Positions 32,779 to 43,181 of a stretch of 64,000 nucleotides of DNA are shown here, piece after piece. Every line of letters begins with the position of its first letter. Position 1 is the first letter of the stretch. This stretch comes from Bacillota bacterium (GTDB lineage: Bacteria > Bacillota > Negativicutes > Sporomusales > Sporomusaceae): the NCBI GenBank assembly GCA_017889705.1, contig JAGGAB010000001.1:1-64000 (forward strand), read 5' to 3'. The notes below the pieces were generated by a model. The model had not been told where the DNA came from. It did no database searches and saw only the letters and a program-made list of their open reading frames with translations. A program made the position numbers and the translations under genes.

Positions 32779-33393
32779 ATGTTGTCGAAGCTTATAGCCA
32801 AATTATCTTTGCCGCATCATGTGAAATTCTTCAATAGAACCGTTGTTTTTAAACCAGTTTTATTTGGATGTTTACTGCTATTACTTTCTGGCATTGGATA
32901 TTATTCTTTAATCATAAACCCTGAAGACAATTTTTTTATTCCCCAACAAAACAGCGAGTTGGTTAAACAAGATGGAAAAATCAAAATTTCACCTGATGCT
33001 GTTTTGGTACAAACCATAACGTACAGTAAATGTAAAGACAATGAGGTTTTCCGAACTAAACCACCGGATAATTTAATTGGACTTAATTTTAGTCAGGTAC
33101 AGAAAATTTACTCGGGTTGGAATATTGAAAAATTCGATACAAAAGAAATAGAAATGACACTATCAGTAGATAGTCTATGCCGCGAACACTCCAATAATAT
33201 GTTTATTGGCATTAATGATGGTTATGTTACCGTTTTCTATGGAGTACCTGGTCCCAAAGCCATTATAAAAGAAGTAACAACAATTTCGGTAAATGGTTTA
33301 ATGCCCCAGGATGTACAAGAATTACGGCAGGGCCTAATAATACAGTCCAAAGAAGAATTATTACGGACACTTGAGGGAATGCAGGCACGCTAA
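32779..33393 (+). CDS. bofC: BofC-like sporulation protein
   Basis: 204 residues with one N-terminal membrane helix (about 28-46) and an extracytoplasmic domain. The C-terminal part DSLCREHSNNMFIGINDGYVTVFYG matches the BofC C-terminal domain. BofC is the forespore-made, intermembrane regulator of SpoIVB in the sigma-K checkpoint of Bacillus. The place between yebC and ruvC supports the assignment. The N-terminal domain is more divergent. AAAGGCGTG precedes the ATG at a slightly long spacing. Confidence 0.8.
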   Translation: MLSKLIAKLSLPHHVKFFNRTVVFKPVLFGCLLLLLSGIGYYSLIINPEDNFFIPQQNSELVKQDGKIKISPDAVLVQTITYSKCKDNEVFRTKPPDNLIGLNFSQVQKIYSGWNIEKFDTKEIEMTLSVDSLCREHSNNMFIGINDGYVTVFYGVPGPKAIIKEVTTISVNGLMPQDVQELRQGLIIQSKEELLRTLEGMQAR

Positions 33394-33420
33394 GAGAGGT
33401 TATAGCCTCTCTTTTGCTTT
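33393..33420 (+). terminator. Terminator after bofC
   Basis: AGAGAGG (33393-33399) pairs with CCTCTCT (33406-33412) over a 6-base loop, followed by TTTGCTTTG. The stem begins within the stop codon. Confidence 0.75.
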
Positions 33421-33477
33421 GTTTTAACAGGAATATAATATATAGCTGTCGAATGTAATAATAAAAGGGGGTAACAG

Positions 33478-33984
33478 ATGATTGCATTAGGAATTGACCC
33501 CGGTACGGCAATATGCGGTTATGGTTTGGTTGAATCACAAGGAAGCAAACTAAAACCTATTGCTTATGGGGTTATTGAAACCACCCCTGACATGGAGCCT
33601 GCTATGCGTTTGAAAAAAGTTCATCATGAAATTGATGTCTTGATTAAACAGTATCAACCTACTATTATGGGGGTTGAGATGTTGTTTATGAATAAAAATG
33701 TCCGTACCGTTATGGCTGTAGGACAGGCTAGAGGGGTAATATTATTGGCAGCGGCGCAAAATGACCTTCCCTTGGCAGAATTTACTCCATTACAGGTAAA
33801 GCAGGCGGTAACCGGCTATGGCAAAGCAATAAAAGAGCAAGTTATCTATATGACGCAAAGATTATTAAACTTGCCTAACAAGCCGCATCCTGATGATGCT
33901 GCAGATGCTTTGGCGATAGCTATTGCTACCATACACTGCGGGAATATAAATAAGATGAGGGTAACGAATGATAGGCTACGTTAA
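33478..33984 (+). CDS. ruvC: Holliday junction resolvase RuvC
   Basis: Homodimeric endonuclease that cuts Holliday junctions moved by RuvAB. 168 residues. The catalytic acidic residues lie in ALGIDPGTAICGYGLV (residue 7 Asp), GVEMLFM (Glu) and HPDDAADALAIA (Asp pair). AGGGGGT precedes ATG 33478. Its 3' end overlaps ruvA by 17 bases, so the two are coupled. Confidence 0.95.
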   Translation: MIALGIDPGTAICGYGLVESQGSKLKPIAYGVIETTPDMEPAMRLKKVHHEIDVLIKQYQPTIMGVEMLFMNKNVRTVMAVGQARGVILLAAAQNDLPLAEFTPLQVKQAVTGYGKAIKEQVIYMTQRLLNLPNKPHPDDAADALAIAIATIHCGNINKMRVTNDRLR

Positions 33985-34591
33985 AGGAGCAGTTACACAT
34001 CTATTCACCGATTATTGTTTTGTGGATGTACAGGGAATAGGCTACCGGGTATTTATACCAAACTCTACCCGCCAAAAGCTGGCAGTTGGCCAAACCGCCA
34101 CCCTATTTACATATTTGAATGTACGTGAAGATGCAATGACTCTCCATGGTTTTTATACCCAGGAAGAGTATGATCTTTTTTTAAGTCTTATTTCGGTATC
34201 GGGTATTGGCCCAAAAGTTGCTGCCGGAGTCTTATCTACCATCACACCGCAGAATTTCCGCGGTGCAATTAGTACAAATAATGCAGCTATGTTGACAAAA
34301 CTGCCTGGCATCGGCAAAAAAACTGCGGAACGAATTATTCTTGAATTAAAAGATAAAATTGGTATTGGTGTGGCGGAAGATATGAGCGTTGCAGGCCAAT
34401 CGCCAACAGATAGTATTTTGTCGGGAGATATCCTGCAAGAAGCCATTCAGGCTTTATTAGCGCTGGGGTATAACCATGCCGAAATAACTCCTGTTATTAA
34501 GAAGGTCTACCAACGAGAAAACACTACGCAAACTGAATTATCCATAGAACAATTGATTAGACTCACGCTAAAAGAGTTTGGCCGGAGGTAA
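33968..34591 (+). CDS. ruvA: Holliday junction DNA-binding protein RuvA
   Basis: 207 residues with the three RuvA domains: the OB fold starting MIGYVKGAV, two helix-hairpin-helix motifs (VSGIGPKVAAGVL and LPGIGKKTAERIILELKDK) and the C-terminal UBA-like domain that touches RuvB. RuvA tetramers hold the junction square-planar for branch migration. It starts inside ruvC and is followed by ruvB after 18 bases. Confidence 0.95.
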   Translation: MIGYVKGAVTHLFTDYCFVDVQGIGYRVFIPNSTRQKLAVGQTATLFTYLNVREDAMTLHGFYTQEEYDLFLSLISVSGIGPKVAAGVLSTITPQNFRGAISTNNAAMLTKLPGIGKKTAERIILELKDKIGIGVAEDMSVAGQSPTDSILSGDILQEAIQALLALGYNHAEITPVIKKVYQRENTTQTELSIEQLIRLTLKEFGRR

Positions 34592-34609
34592 TTGGGAGGT
34601 AACTAACTG

Positions 34610-35623
34610 GTGGAAGAACGCATTGTGGAGCCAGGGGAACAGGATGTTGATTCCTGGCAGTATAGTCTGCGGCCACGCCGGCTTGTTGAATATATTGGTC
34701 AAGACCAGGTAAAAAACAATCTTTCGATTTTTGTGCAGGCAGCACTTGCCCGTGATGAAGCACTGGATCATGTATTGTTATATGGCCCGCCTGGCCTGGG
34801 TAAAACTACGCTTGCCGGTATTGTTGCCAATGAGCTTGGCGCTAATTTTCGAATTACTTCAGGTCCGGCCATTGAGCGACCAGGGGATTTGGCGTCACTG
34901 TTAACAAATCTGGGTGAAAAAGATGTGTTGTTTATCGATGAAATTCATCGTTTATCGCGGGCAGTAGAAGAAGTTTTGTACTCAGCTATGGAAGACTATG
35001 CGCTTGATATTATTATTGGCAAAGGACCCTCGGCCCGTTCAATTCGGCTTGATTTGCCCAAATTCACACTGATTGGCGCAACAACTAAAGCGGGTGCGCT
35101 GGCTGCACCGCTTAGAGACCGATTCGGCGTCATTTGTCGTCTTGAATTTTACGAAACTGAGCATCTTGAATGTATTGTAAATCGCGCTGCTGAAATTTTG
35201 CAGGTAGATATTGAGCCGCGCGGCGCACGGGAAATTGCCCAAAGATCAAGAGGTACGCCGCGTATAGCCAACCGTCTATTAAAGCGCGTACGGGATTTTG
35301 CCCAGGTGACTGCCGATGGCGTAATTACAGATGCCATTGCCGATAAAGCGCTGGATCTTTTGGAAGTTGATAAACGTGGACTAGATAAAACTGACCGCAG
35401 CATGCTGAATGCTATCATTAAAAAGTTTAATGGCGGTCCGGTCGGATTAGATACATTAGCCGCGGCTATCAGCGAAGAAACCGAAACCATTGAAGATGTA
35501 TATGAACCATTTTTATTACAGATGGGGTATATTGCCCGGACACCGCGCGGACGGGTTGCTACTCCGGCAGCTTATGCGCATCTTAATATTCCTTATGAGG
35601 ATAAAAACAGTACATTATGGTAG
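34610..35623 (+). CDS. ruvB: Holliday junction helicase RuvB
   Basis: AAA+ motor that drives branch migration with RuvA. 337 residues: Walker [12 protein letters not shown] (about residue 61), Walker B FIDEIHRL, sensor [18 protein letters not shown] with the arginine finger, and the C-terminal winged helix ([16 protein letters not shown]). GTG 34610 is 9 bases from GGGAGGT. The end abuts queH. Confidence 0.96.
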   Translation: MEERIVEPGEQDVDSWQYSLRPRRLVEYIGQDQVKNNLSIFVQAALARDEALDHVLLYGPPGLGKTTLAGIVANELGANFRITSGPAIERPGDLASLLTNLGEKDVLFIDEIHRLSRAVEEVLYSAMEDYALDIIIGKGPSARSIRLDLPKFTLIGATTKAGALAAPLRDRFGVICRLEFYETEHLECIVNRAAEILQVDIEPRGAREIAQRSRGTPRIANRLLKRVRDFAQVTADGVITDAIADKALDLLEVDKRGLDKTDRSMLNAIIKKFNGGPVGLDTLAAAISEETETIEDVYEPFLLQMGYIARTPRGRVATPAAYAHLNIPYEDKNSTLW

Positions 35624-35634
35624 GTGACTTAGGT

Positions 35635-36189
35635 ATGCGTATGTTGCTGCATGTATGTTGCGGTCCATGCTCTGTTTTTCCTTTGAAACAATTACGGGAA
35701 GAATATCCAGAGTATGATATTACCGGCTACTTTTATAATCCTAATATTCATCCGTATAAAGAATTTGCCAGACGGTTGGACACTCTTAAAATGTTTGCTG
35801 ATAAAATTGGCCTTGCTAATTTAGTCATTGATGAAAGTTATACCCTTGAAGAATTTTTGCAAAATGCACTACAAGCCCCAGGCGGACGTTGCACGCATTG
35901 CTATGATCTGCGTATGAGGCAAACCGCCCGTTATGCCAAAGAGCAGGGGTTTGACTGTTTTAGTACTACGTTATTAGTCAGCCCTTATCAGCAGCATGAG
36001 TTAATAAAAGCAGCTGCTGAAAAAGCAGCAACTGACGAAGGTATACCGTTTTTTTATAGTGACTTCCGAACTGGTTGGCAAGAGGGAGTCGCTATAAGCA
36101 GAGAACTTGAAATGTATCGGCAGCCTTATTGCGGCTGTGTATTTAGTGAACGAGACCGTTATTACAAATCGCGAAAGGGGCAAGGCTAA
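35635..36189 (+). CDS. queH: Epoxyqueuosine reductase QueH
   Basis: Reduces epoxyqueuosine to queuosine, the last step of tRNA queuosine synthesis, as an alternative to QueG. 184 residues with the family cysteine pattern: HVCCGPCS near the start, GGRCTHCYDLRM (about 85) and PYCGCVFSE (about 163), ligands for an Fe-S cluster and a nearby metal. ATG 35635 follows TAGGTGA and gives the expected MRMLLHVCC start; ATG 35617 overlaps ruvB. queA and tgt lie 1.6 kb downstream in the same direction. Confidence 0.92.
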   Translation: MRMLLHVCCGPCSVFPLKQLREEYPEYDITGYFYNPNIHPYKEFARRLDTLKMFADKIGLANLVIDESYTLEEFLQNALQAPGGRCTHCYDLRMRQTARYAKEQGFDCFSTTLLVSPYQQHELIKAAAEKAATDEGIPFFYSDFRTGWQEGVAISRELEMYRQPYCGCVFSERDRYYKSRKGQG

Positions 36190-36416
36190 TGCCTGGAGGG
36201 GTTGATTCACCGGGAAAGCTGCTAATGCTACTAGGGTTAATCTTGTTAGTTGCTGGCGCAGTATTCCACTTTGGCGGCAAGTTTCTGGGGTTGGGTCGAT
36301 TACCAGGGGACATTCATATAACCCAAGGAAATTTCAATTTCCATTTTCCGATTGTCACATCAATTATAGTGAGTATTATTTTAACAGTGATTCTTAATAT
36401 AATCTTGCGAAAATAG
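36189..36416 (+). CDS. DUF2905 small membrane protein
   Basis: 75 residues with two membrane helices (about 10-28 and 53-72) and the family stretch GRLPGDIHITQGNFNFHFPIVTSI between them. Function unknown. In Firmicutes the family is commonly found next to ruvB and queA, as here. Its ATG overlaps the queH stop (TAATG), so it is translationally coupled. Confidence 0.88.
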   Translation: MPGGVDSPGKLLMLLGLILLVAGAVFHFGGKFLGLGRLPGDIHITQGNFNFHFPIVTSIIVSIILTVILNIILRK

Positions 36417-36438
36417 TAAAGTCTGAGGAAGAAGGAAA

Positions 36439-37779
36439 ATGTATAAACATATAAAACTTTGGTTACTACTGGCTGTATTTCTAATTTTTCCTCTAGCTGG
36501 ACATGCTCAGCCAGTAAGTTCAGTATTATCAACCGCCGAACCTATATTGCACGTGGGAATCTTAACTAACCAATCTAGTGTAGAACTTTCGGCCAGCAGC
36601 AAATTTTCTATTATTAACCCCGACTCTGCTAAAGTTCTGGCAACCTTTGAAGCAAAAGATACAGTAACCATTACCACAGGAAAAAACGGGTTTAGTATTA
36701 ATAACAAACCAATAAATGCCGGGAAATTAGAGCTTGTTATGCAAAAGCAATCTTATAATTTCAGCGAACAATATTTAGCAGTTAACAAGCGGCGGTATCG
36801 TGGCGGATTAACTCTCCAGCGTACTGCCGATAAATCAGGAATAACGGTGGTAAACACCCTGCCGATTGAACAATATCTATATGGGGTAATAAAAAACGAA
36901 ATTTCACCGGAGTGGCCAATGGAAGCGGTTAAAGCGCAAGCGGTAGCAGCACGTACTTATGCCTTAACAAACAACACTAAGCATCAAGCCGAAGGATTTG
37001 ATATATGTGCAACTACTGACTGCCAGGTATATCGAGGGCGAGATAGCGAAGCGCCCAAAGCACTTGAAGCGGTTGATGCAACCCGTGGGCTAGTACTTAC
37101 GTATAAAGGCCAATTGATTAATGCCTATTTTCATAGCAGTTCAGGCGGTTACACAGAAAATAGCGAAAATGTTTGGTCGGCATCACAACCTTATTTGCGT
37201 GGTGTGGTCGATTATGACCAGAATAGTCCCTATTATAAATGGGAAAAAAAATTATCACTCGCTGAATTAAATCAAGTTATTAAAGAAAATGGTTATAACA
37301 TTGGTTCACTTCAAGCTATTGAAGTGTCACCGCTTACTAGCCCGCCGGTTACTAGTACAGACCGCGGTATATCTGGACGGGTAAAAACTGTGCTTTTAAA
37401 AGGGACAACTGGAAATATTCAGCTGTCAGGAACGAAAGTAAGAACAATGCTTAACCTAAAAAGTACGTTATTTGATATTGCCATAGAAAAAGGTACCACT
37501 GAATTTGTCATGCCTCCTTTGTTAAGCGCAGATAGAAAAAAACTGTCTCCAGACCATAGTCTTTTAATGAATTTTGATAAAATTACTATTTCCCCTGCTC
37601 CAACTATTGAACCTATGGACTTTGTCGTCATTACAGGTTATGGATGGGGGCATGGTTTAGGCCTTTCCCAATGGGGTGCAAAGGCTATGGCAGAAATGGG
37701 TCATCCTGGAAATACCGAATATTTTAAGGATATCTTGAGACACTACTACAAAGGTGTAGAAATAAAAAAAGCCTACTGA
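36439..37779 (+). CDS. SpoIID/LytB-domain protein (SpoIID-like)
   Basis: 446 residues with a signal peptide (KLWLLLAVFLIFPLAGHAQ, cleavage after about 24). The SpoIID domain occupies the second half, with EISPEWPMEAVKAQAVAARTYAL, FHSSSGGYTENSENVW and GWGHGLGLSQWGAKAMA. The catalytic glutamate is in NEISPEWP. SpoIID is a lytic transglycosylase acting on peptidoglycan during engulfment; SpoIID/LytB relatives also act in vegetative cells. Genes of this type between ruvB and queA are common in spore-forming anaerobes. It is not certain that this is the engulfment SpoIID. Confidence 0.85.
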   Translation: MYKHIKLWLLLAVFLIFPLAGHAQPVSSVLSTAEPILHVGILTNQSSVELSASSKFSIINPDSAKVLATFEAKDTVTITTGKNGFSINNKPINAGKLELVMQKQSYNFSEQYLAVNKRRYRGGLTLQRTADKSGITVVNTLPIEQYLYGVIKNEISPEWPMEAVKAQAVAARTYALTNNTKHQAEGFDICATTDCQVYRGRDSEAPKALEAVDATRGLVLTYKGQLINAYFHSSSGGYTENSENVWSASQPYLRGVVDYDQNSPYYKWEKKLSLAELNQVIKENGYNIGSLQAIEVSPLTSPPVTSTDRGISGRVKTVLLKGTTGNIQLSGTKVRTMLNLKSTLFDIAIEKGTTEFVMPPLLSADRKKLSPDHSLLMNFDKITISPAPTIEPMDFVVITGYGWGHGLGLSQWGAKAMAEMGHPGNTEYFKDILRHYYKGVEIKKAY

Positions 37780-37801
37780 TAGGCCATAATGAGGGATTTA
37801 T

Positions 37802-38821
37802 ATGCTGGTTTCGGATTTTGATTATTATTTACCTGAAGAGCTGATAGCCCAACAACCGGTAGAGCCACGCGATCAATCGCGGCTGCTGGTGCTTGACCGC
37901 AAGAATGGGGATATTGAGCATACTAAGTTTCATAATCTGCTGCACTATTTAAAACCAGGGGATACCCTGGTTTTTAATGATACCCGTGTTATACCTGCCA
38001 GATTATTTGGAACTAAACAGGGCACTGGTGGAAAAATAGAAGTTTTTTTATTAAATCGTACAACAAAAGATGAATGGGAAGTACTGGTTAAGCCAGGGAA
38101 AAAGGCTAAACCCGGTACGATTATTGAGTTTAGTGATACCTTACAATGCGAAGTTCTGGAAGGAACTGATTTTGGTGGCAGAAAAGTACGTTTTCAGTAT
38201 CAGGGGATTTTTGAAGAAATTCTGGATGTGTTAGGTGAAACTCCTTTGCCGCCTTATATTAAAGCTAAGTTAGCAGACAAAGAACGCTATCAGACAGTTT
38301 ATGCCCGGGAACGCGGTTCAGCCGCCGCCCCCACTGCTGGACTGCACTTTACACATCAACTTATGGATGAGTGTAAGAATATGGGTGTGAACTTAGCTTT
38401 TGTCACACTCCATGTTGGACTTGGAACATTTCGTCCTGTGGCGGTAGATGATATAACCAATCATGTAATGCACCGAGAGTATTATTCTGTTCCGCCAGAA
38501 ACAGCAGCTATTGTCAATCAGACACTTGCTGCCGGCAATCGGGTTATCGCGGTAGGAACTACTGCCGTCCGCACTTTGGAAACTGCCGGTGCCGGTGGAC
38601 AACTTGAAGCCAAAAGCGGTTGGACAGAAATCTTTATTTATCCTGGCTATGAATTCAAAATCGTTAAAGCACTTATTACCAATTTCCATCTGCCTAAATC
38701 TACCTTGTTAATGCTGGTTAGTGCATTATCTAGCCGCGAACATATTTTTACTGCATATAAAGAAGCGGTAAACGAACACTACCGTTTTTTTAGTTTTGGC
38801 GATGCCATGTTTATTCGTTAA
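37802..38821 (+). CDS. queA: S-adenosylmethionine:tRNA ribosyltransferase-isomerase
   Basis: Transfers and isomerises the ribose of SAM to make epoxyqueuosine on tRNA. 339 residues. Family blocks are [29 protein letters not shown] at the start (given in part), [27 protein letters not shown] and [12 protein letters not shown] near the end. It lies 22 bases after the spoIID-like gene and 27 before tgt. With tgt and queH it gives this window three of the queuosine steps. Confidence 0.96.
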   Translation: MLVSDFDYYLPEELIAQQPVEPRDQSRLLVLDRKNGDIEHTKFHNLLHYLKPGDTLVFNDTRVIPARLFGTKQGTGGKIEVFLLNRTTKDEWEVLVKPGKKAKPGTIIEFSDTLQCEVLEGTDFGGRKVRFQYQGIFEEILDVLGETPLPPYIKAKLADKERYQTVYARERGSAAAPTAGLHFTHQLMDECKNMGVNLAFVTLHVGLGTFRPVAVDDITNHVMHREYYSVPPETAAIVNQTLAAGNRVIAVGTTAVRTLETAGAGGQLEAKSGWTEIFIYPGYEFKIVKALITNFHLPKSTLLMLVSALSSREHIFTAYKEAVNEHYRFFSFGDAMFIR

Positions 38822-38845
38822 TTTTGTTTTCTATTGGAGGTGTAG

Positions 38846-39958
<1,113 letters not shown>

Positions 39959-40025
39959 TAAAAGGAATTAGAGTAAATGTGTGGAATATACTTACTGCTA
40001 ACAGACAATAGGAGGTGATAAACAC

Positions 40026-40319
40026 ATGCCAGAGCTTTCACCTGAAGTAATGCAAGCCATTCAGGCTTCATGGCCGATAGTATTAATGGGTGTTATTTTC
40101 TATTTTTTACTGTATCGTCCGCAAAAGAAAGAACAGCAGCGCCGTCAGGAACTTTTAAATAATCTCAAAAAGGGAGAAAAAATTGTTACCATTGGTGGGT
40201 TGTATGGAACTATTACTGCATTAAGTGAGAAAGTAGTTACCATAAAAATTGCTGATAAAGTTGAAGTTGATATTGCCCGTAGCGCTGTAAGCCACAATCA
40301 AAATCAGCCTAAACCGTAA
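40026..40319 (+). CDS. yajC: Preprotein translocase subunit YajC
   Basis: Small SecDF-associated membrane protein. 97 residues: one membrane helix (PIVLMGVIFYFLLYRPQ, about 16-34) followed by a basic stretch and the conserved cytosolic domain (NNLKKGEKIVTIGGLYGTI). GGAGGTGA precedes ATG 40026. secD and secF lie 1.6 kb further on, separated by a folate gene and an HD-domain gene. Confidence 0.95.
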   Translation: MPELSPEVMQAIQASWPIVLMGVIFYFLLYRPQKKEQQRRQELLNNLKKGEKIVTIGGLYGTITALSEKVVTIKIADKVEVDIARSAVSHNQNQPKP

Positions 40320-40345
40320 TAACTGAATTATAACAATTAGCTAAA

Positions 40346-40376
40346 CCGCCTATACCTTACTTAAGGTACAGGCGGC
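40346..40376 (+). terminator. Hairpin after yajC (probable terminator, poor T tail)
   Basis: CCGCCT-A-TACCTTA and TAAGGTA-C-AGGCGG form a 13-bp stem with one A/C mismatch over a two-base loop. CTTCTG follows rather than a T run, so termination efficiency is uncertain. Confidence 0.55.
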
Positions 40377-40439
40377 TTCTGCCGTCAATGGTACATACCC
40401 AAAGCGTGTGTATTTATCCGATGATTAACCAGTTCTAAT

Positions 40440-40530
40440 ACTCCCGTCCTCTTTAGGCGGGAGTAAAGAACGGCTAAATCCCTGGATAATTCGACTAAGA
40501 TTCAGGTGGGGTCAAAACCCCATCTGAATC
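40440..40530 (+). repeat. Two strong hairpins in the leader of the folate gene
   Basis: Hairpin A: ACTCCCG-T-CCT-CTTT-AGG-CGGGAGT (40440-40464). Hairpin B: GATTCAG-G-TGGGGT-CAAA-ACCCCA-T-CTGAATC (40499-40530). About 34 unpaired bases separate them. Neither has a T tail. The pair and the joining sequence remind me of the right-end hairpins of IS200/IS605-type elements, but no transposase or tnpB trace is present, so this stays a candidate structured leader or element remnant. Confidence 0.5.
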
Positions 40531-40559
40531 AAGTTTCCATTTATAGGGAGGAGAACATC

Positions 40560-41141
40560 ATGGAAGTTAATAAAAGTGCCAAACAAGAATTGCGTAAAAA
40601 CATTTTAGCTGTCAGACGGGGAATGAGCCCAGAAGAAGTTGCTGCCGGCAGCGCCAAACTTGCAGATCATCTATGTGCTTGGCCGGTTTATCAATCTGCT
40701 AAAAATATTATGCTCTATCTGGCAATGCCTGATGAACCTCATATGGATAAAGTAATTTCTCACGCTCTGGCTGCAGGCAAAACACTCTGTGTACCGCACA
40801 TGCGTGAGACACGCGGGTTAATGGATGCGGCTATCATTACCAATCTTGATGATTTGGTGGTAGGACAGTTTAATTTGCTCACTCCTAATCCAGCAACTTT
40901 AAAGCTACTGGATCCTAGTGAACTTGATCTTATTATTGTTCCTGGAGTAGCTTTTGATAAAGAGGGACGCCGCTTAGGGATGGGTGCCGGTTATTATGAT
41001 CGTTTCTTACTTAAAGCCGCCAAAACTGAACTTATTGGTGCGGCTTGGGCAGCGCAAATACTTGAAAAAGTTCCGACAGACGAGCATGACCGCCCGGTAA
41101 ACTATTTAGTTACGGAAGAAGGCATATTTAAGCGCAGGTAA
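40560..41141 (+). CDS. 5-formyltetrahydrofolate cyclo-ligase
   Basis: ATP-dependent enzyme converting 5-formyl-THF to 5,10-methenyl-THF. 193 residues. Conserved parts are the basic start KQELRKNILAVRRGM, then NIMLYLAMPDEPHM, LIIVPGVAFDKEGRRLGMGAGYYDRFL (substrate/phosphate loop, about 130-155) and the ending VPTDEHDRPVNYLVTEEGI. ATG 40560 follows GGGAGGAG. An earlier in-frame ATG at 40506 lies inside hairpin B and would add foreign residues. A terminator hairpin follows. Confidence 0.94.
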   Translation: MEVNKSAKQELRKNILAVRRGMSPEEVAAGSAKLADHLCAWPVYQSAKNIMLYLAMPDEPHMDKVISHALAAGKTLCVPHMRETRGLMDAAIITNLDDLVVGQFNLLTPNPATLKLLDPSELDLIIVPGVAFDKEGRRLGMGAGYYDRFLLKAAKTELIGAAWAAQILEKVPTDEHDRPVNYLVTEEGIFKRR

Positions 41142-41166
41142 GGGAAAATGTAAGTAATTGCACTTT

Positions 41167-41217
41167 CCTTTATCCTGTCATTGTCAATTGGCTATAAGAC
41201 AGGTAAAGGCTATTTTT
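41167..41217 (+). terminator. Terminator after the cyclo-ligase gene
   Basis: CCTTTATCCTGTC and GACAGGTAAAGG form a long stem with one mismatch around an 18-base loop, followed by CTATTTTTAC. Confidence 0.75.
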
Positions 41218-41237
41218 ACTAAATGGAGGACTAGCCG

Positions 41238-41921
41238 ATGTCAATAGCTATTGTTGATGCCCCACTTACTTTTGCTCAAATTAAAGCAGATCATGAAGTA
41301 AATGTGTATTTGACGCGCAGCACCCAATATCTTGGTAGTCTTGGTTTTACCGAGCACGGTCTCAGACATGCCGGAATTGTTTCGGCTTTGGCCTATAAGG
41401 TTTTGCAGGAACTCGATTATCCTGTACGTGACTGTGAGATTGCCGCTATAGCTGGTTATCTTCATGATATTGCTAATATGATTAACCGATACAATCATGG
41501 TGGGTCGGGCGCCATTATGGTATTTAACATTCTTACCAGAATGGGCATGCCGCCCGAAGAAGTTGCACTTGTAATATCAGCAATCGGCAATCATGAGGAA
41601 GAACGTGGGAATGCGGTTAATCATGTGGCTGCTGCGCTGATCCTTGCTGACAAATCAGATGTACACCGGGCAAGAGTAACCAATCGCGATTTTGCCAAAT
41701 TTGAAATTCATGACAGGGTAAACTATGCTGCCGAAAGCAGTAAATTATTGATTAATAAATTGTCCCGTACGGTAACGCTTGAGGTTAAAATTGACGTGGC
41801 AATTTGCCCCGTGATGGAGTATTTTGAAATATTCTTATTGCGAATGGTTATGTGTCGTCGTGCCGCCGAATTCTTGGACTGTCAGTTTAAGCTGGTTATT
41901 AATGATTATGATTTGTTGTAA
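41238..41921 (+). CDS. HD-domain phosphohydrolase-like protein
   Basis: 227 residues with an HD domain: RHAG (about 37), AGYLHDIANM (about 73, the HD pair), then the histidine of IGNHEEE and the aspartate of ILADKSDVHRAR. These are the metal ligands of HD hydrolases, which act on nucleotides or phosphodiesters. Substrate unknown. TGGAGGA precedes ATG 41238. It sits between the folate gene and secD, with 41 bases before the latter. Confidence 0.85.
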   Translation: MSIAIVDAPLTFAQIKADHEVNVYLTRSTQYLGSLGFTEHGLRHAGIVSALAYKVLQELDYPVRDCEIAAIAGYLHDIANMINRYNHGGSGAIMVFNILTRMGMPPEEVALVISAIGNHEEERGNAVNHVAAALILADKSDVHRARVTNRDFAKFEIHDRVNYAAESSKLLINKLSRTVTLEVKIDVAICPVMEYFEIFLLRMVMCRRAAEFLDCQFKLVINDYDLL

Positions 41922-41962
41922 TCATTACAATTTTATATTTTGCAAGATTGGGGGATAAACTC

Positions 41963-43168
41963 TTGAGGTGGGAAAATTTCACCAAGTTTTTAGTGATTGT
42001 AGTTGCAATTCTCGCTGTAGCCGGCTTTTATATGAAGCCACTAGCCTTATCCATCAAGCAAGGGCTTGATTTACAGGGCGGAACACATGTTGTATTGGAA
42101 GCTTCTGATACGGTTGATACCAAAGTAGATGACGATGCTATGAAACGTGTAGTTAGTATTCTTGAACGCCGTATTAACGAGCTGGGGCTTACTGAACCAA
42201 TTGTTCAGCGCCAGGGGGACCGCAGGGTTATTGTTGAACTCCCCGGTGTTAAAGACCCTGAAAAAGCAATTGAGATGTTAGGCCGCACCGCTTTAATGGA
42301 GTTTCAGGATGAGAGCGGTAACGTAGTATTAACCGGTAAAGACTTAAAAGACGCCAGAGCACAGATTGACCAAGGCGGCCAAAAACTGGTGTCTATCGAA
42401 TTCACATCAGAAGGTACCCAAAAGTTTGCTGATTTGACTGCAAGAAGTGTTGGTAAACATATTGCAATACTTTTAGACAAACAAGTATTGACAAATCCGG
42501 TAGTAAATGAACCGATTCCTGGCGGTAAAGCGGTTATTTCCGGTAATCGTTCTATTGAAGAAGCCGAGCGGCTGGCAATTCTCCTCAGATCAGGTGCGCT
42601 GCCGGTTAAGGTTGATGTTTTAGAAACAAGGACAGTTGGTCCTAGTTTAGGGGAAGATTCTAAAGAAAAAAGTATGCAGGCCTTTGTAATTGGCATTGCT
42701 GCCATCGTTATTTTCATGCTGCTTTTTTATCGGATTTCCGGTTTTATAGCCAATATAACACTAATTCTCTTTGTGTTGTTACTGCTATTTAGCTTAAAAA
42801 TGCTTAATGCCACATTGACCTTGCCGGGTATTGCCGGTATCATCCTGTCAATGGGGATGGCTGTTGATGCCAATGTGCTTATCTTTGAACGGTTTAAAGA
42901 AGAATATCGTAACGGGAAAACACTGCGGGCAGCTATGGATGCAGGCTTTAGTCGTGCTTTTGCTACCATATGGGATTCTAATATAACCACTTTGATTGCT
43001 GCTGCCGTGCTGTTTTTCCTGGGAACAGGTACAGTTAAAGGGTTTGCTGTTACCTTGGCCTTGGGGATCGTTTTAAGTATGTTTACCGCCATAACGGTTA
43101 CGCGTTATGTACTCAAAATGCTGATTCATTCCAATATTATTAAAAATGGCAAGTTGTACGGGGCGTAG
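41963..43168 (+). CDS. secD: Protein translocase subunit SecD
   Basis: Membrane subunit that uses the proton-motive force to pull exported proteins from SecYEG. 401 residues, six membrane helices: the first at about 9-25, then the large extracytoplasmic P1 domain (DLQGGTHVVLEA onward), and helices 2-6 from about 230. The RND motifs GMAVDANVLIFERFKEE and the GFSRAFATIWDSNITTLIAA segment are typical. TTG 41963 lies 7 bases after GGGGGAT and gives a short N-terminus. secF follows after 13 bases. Confidence 0.95.
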   Translation: MRWENFTKFLVIVVAILAVAGFYMKPLALSIKQGLDLQGGTHVVLEASDTVDTKVDDDAMKRVVSILERRINELGLTEPIVQRQGDRRVIVELPGVKDPEKAIEMLGRTALMEFQDESGNVVLTGKDLKDARAQIDQGGQKLVSIEFTSEGTQKFADLTARSVGKHIAILLDKQVLTNPVVNEPIPGGKAVISGNRSIEEAERLAILLRSGALPVKVDVLETRTVGPSLGEDSKEKSMQAFVIGIAAIVIFMLLFYRISGFIANITLILFVLLLLFSLKMLNATLTLPGIAGIILSMGMAVDANVLIFERFKEEYRNGKTLRAAMDAGFSRAFATIWDSNITTLIAAAVLFFLGTGTVKGFAVTLALGIVLSMFTAITVTRYVLKMLIHSNIIKNGKLYGA

Positions 43169-43181
43169 GGGGGGAGAAAAC

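Noticed and set aside
40320-40559. 6S RNA or THF riboswitch upstream of the folate gene
   Set aside because: In proteobacteria 6S precedes this gene, but the hairpins here do not form a closed rod with a central bubble, and the known THF riboswitch sequence elements were not seen.
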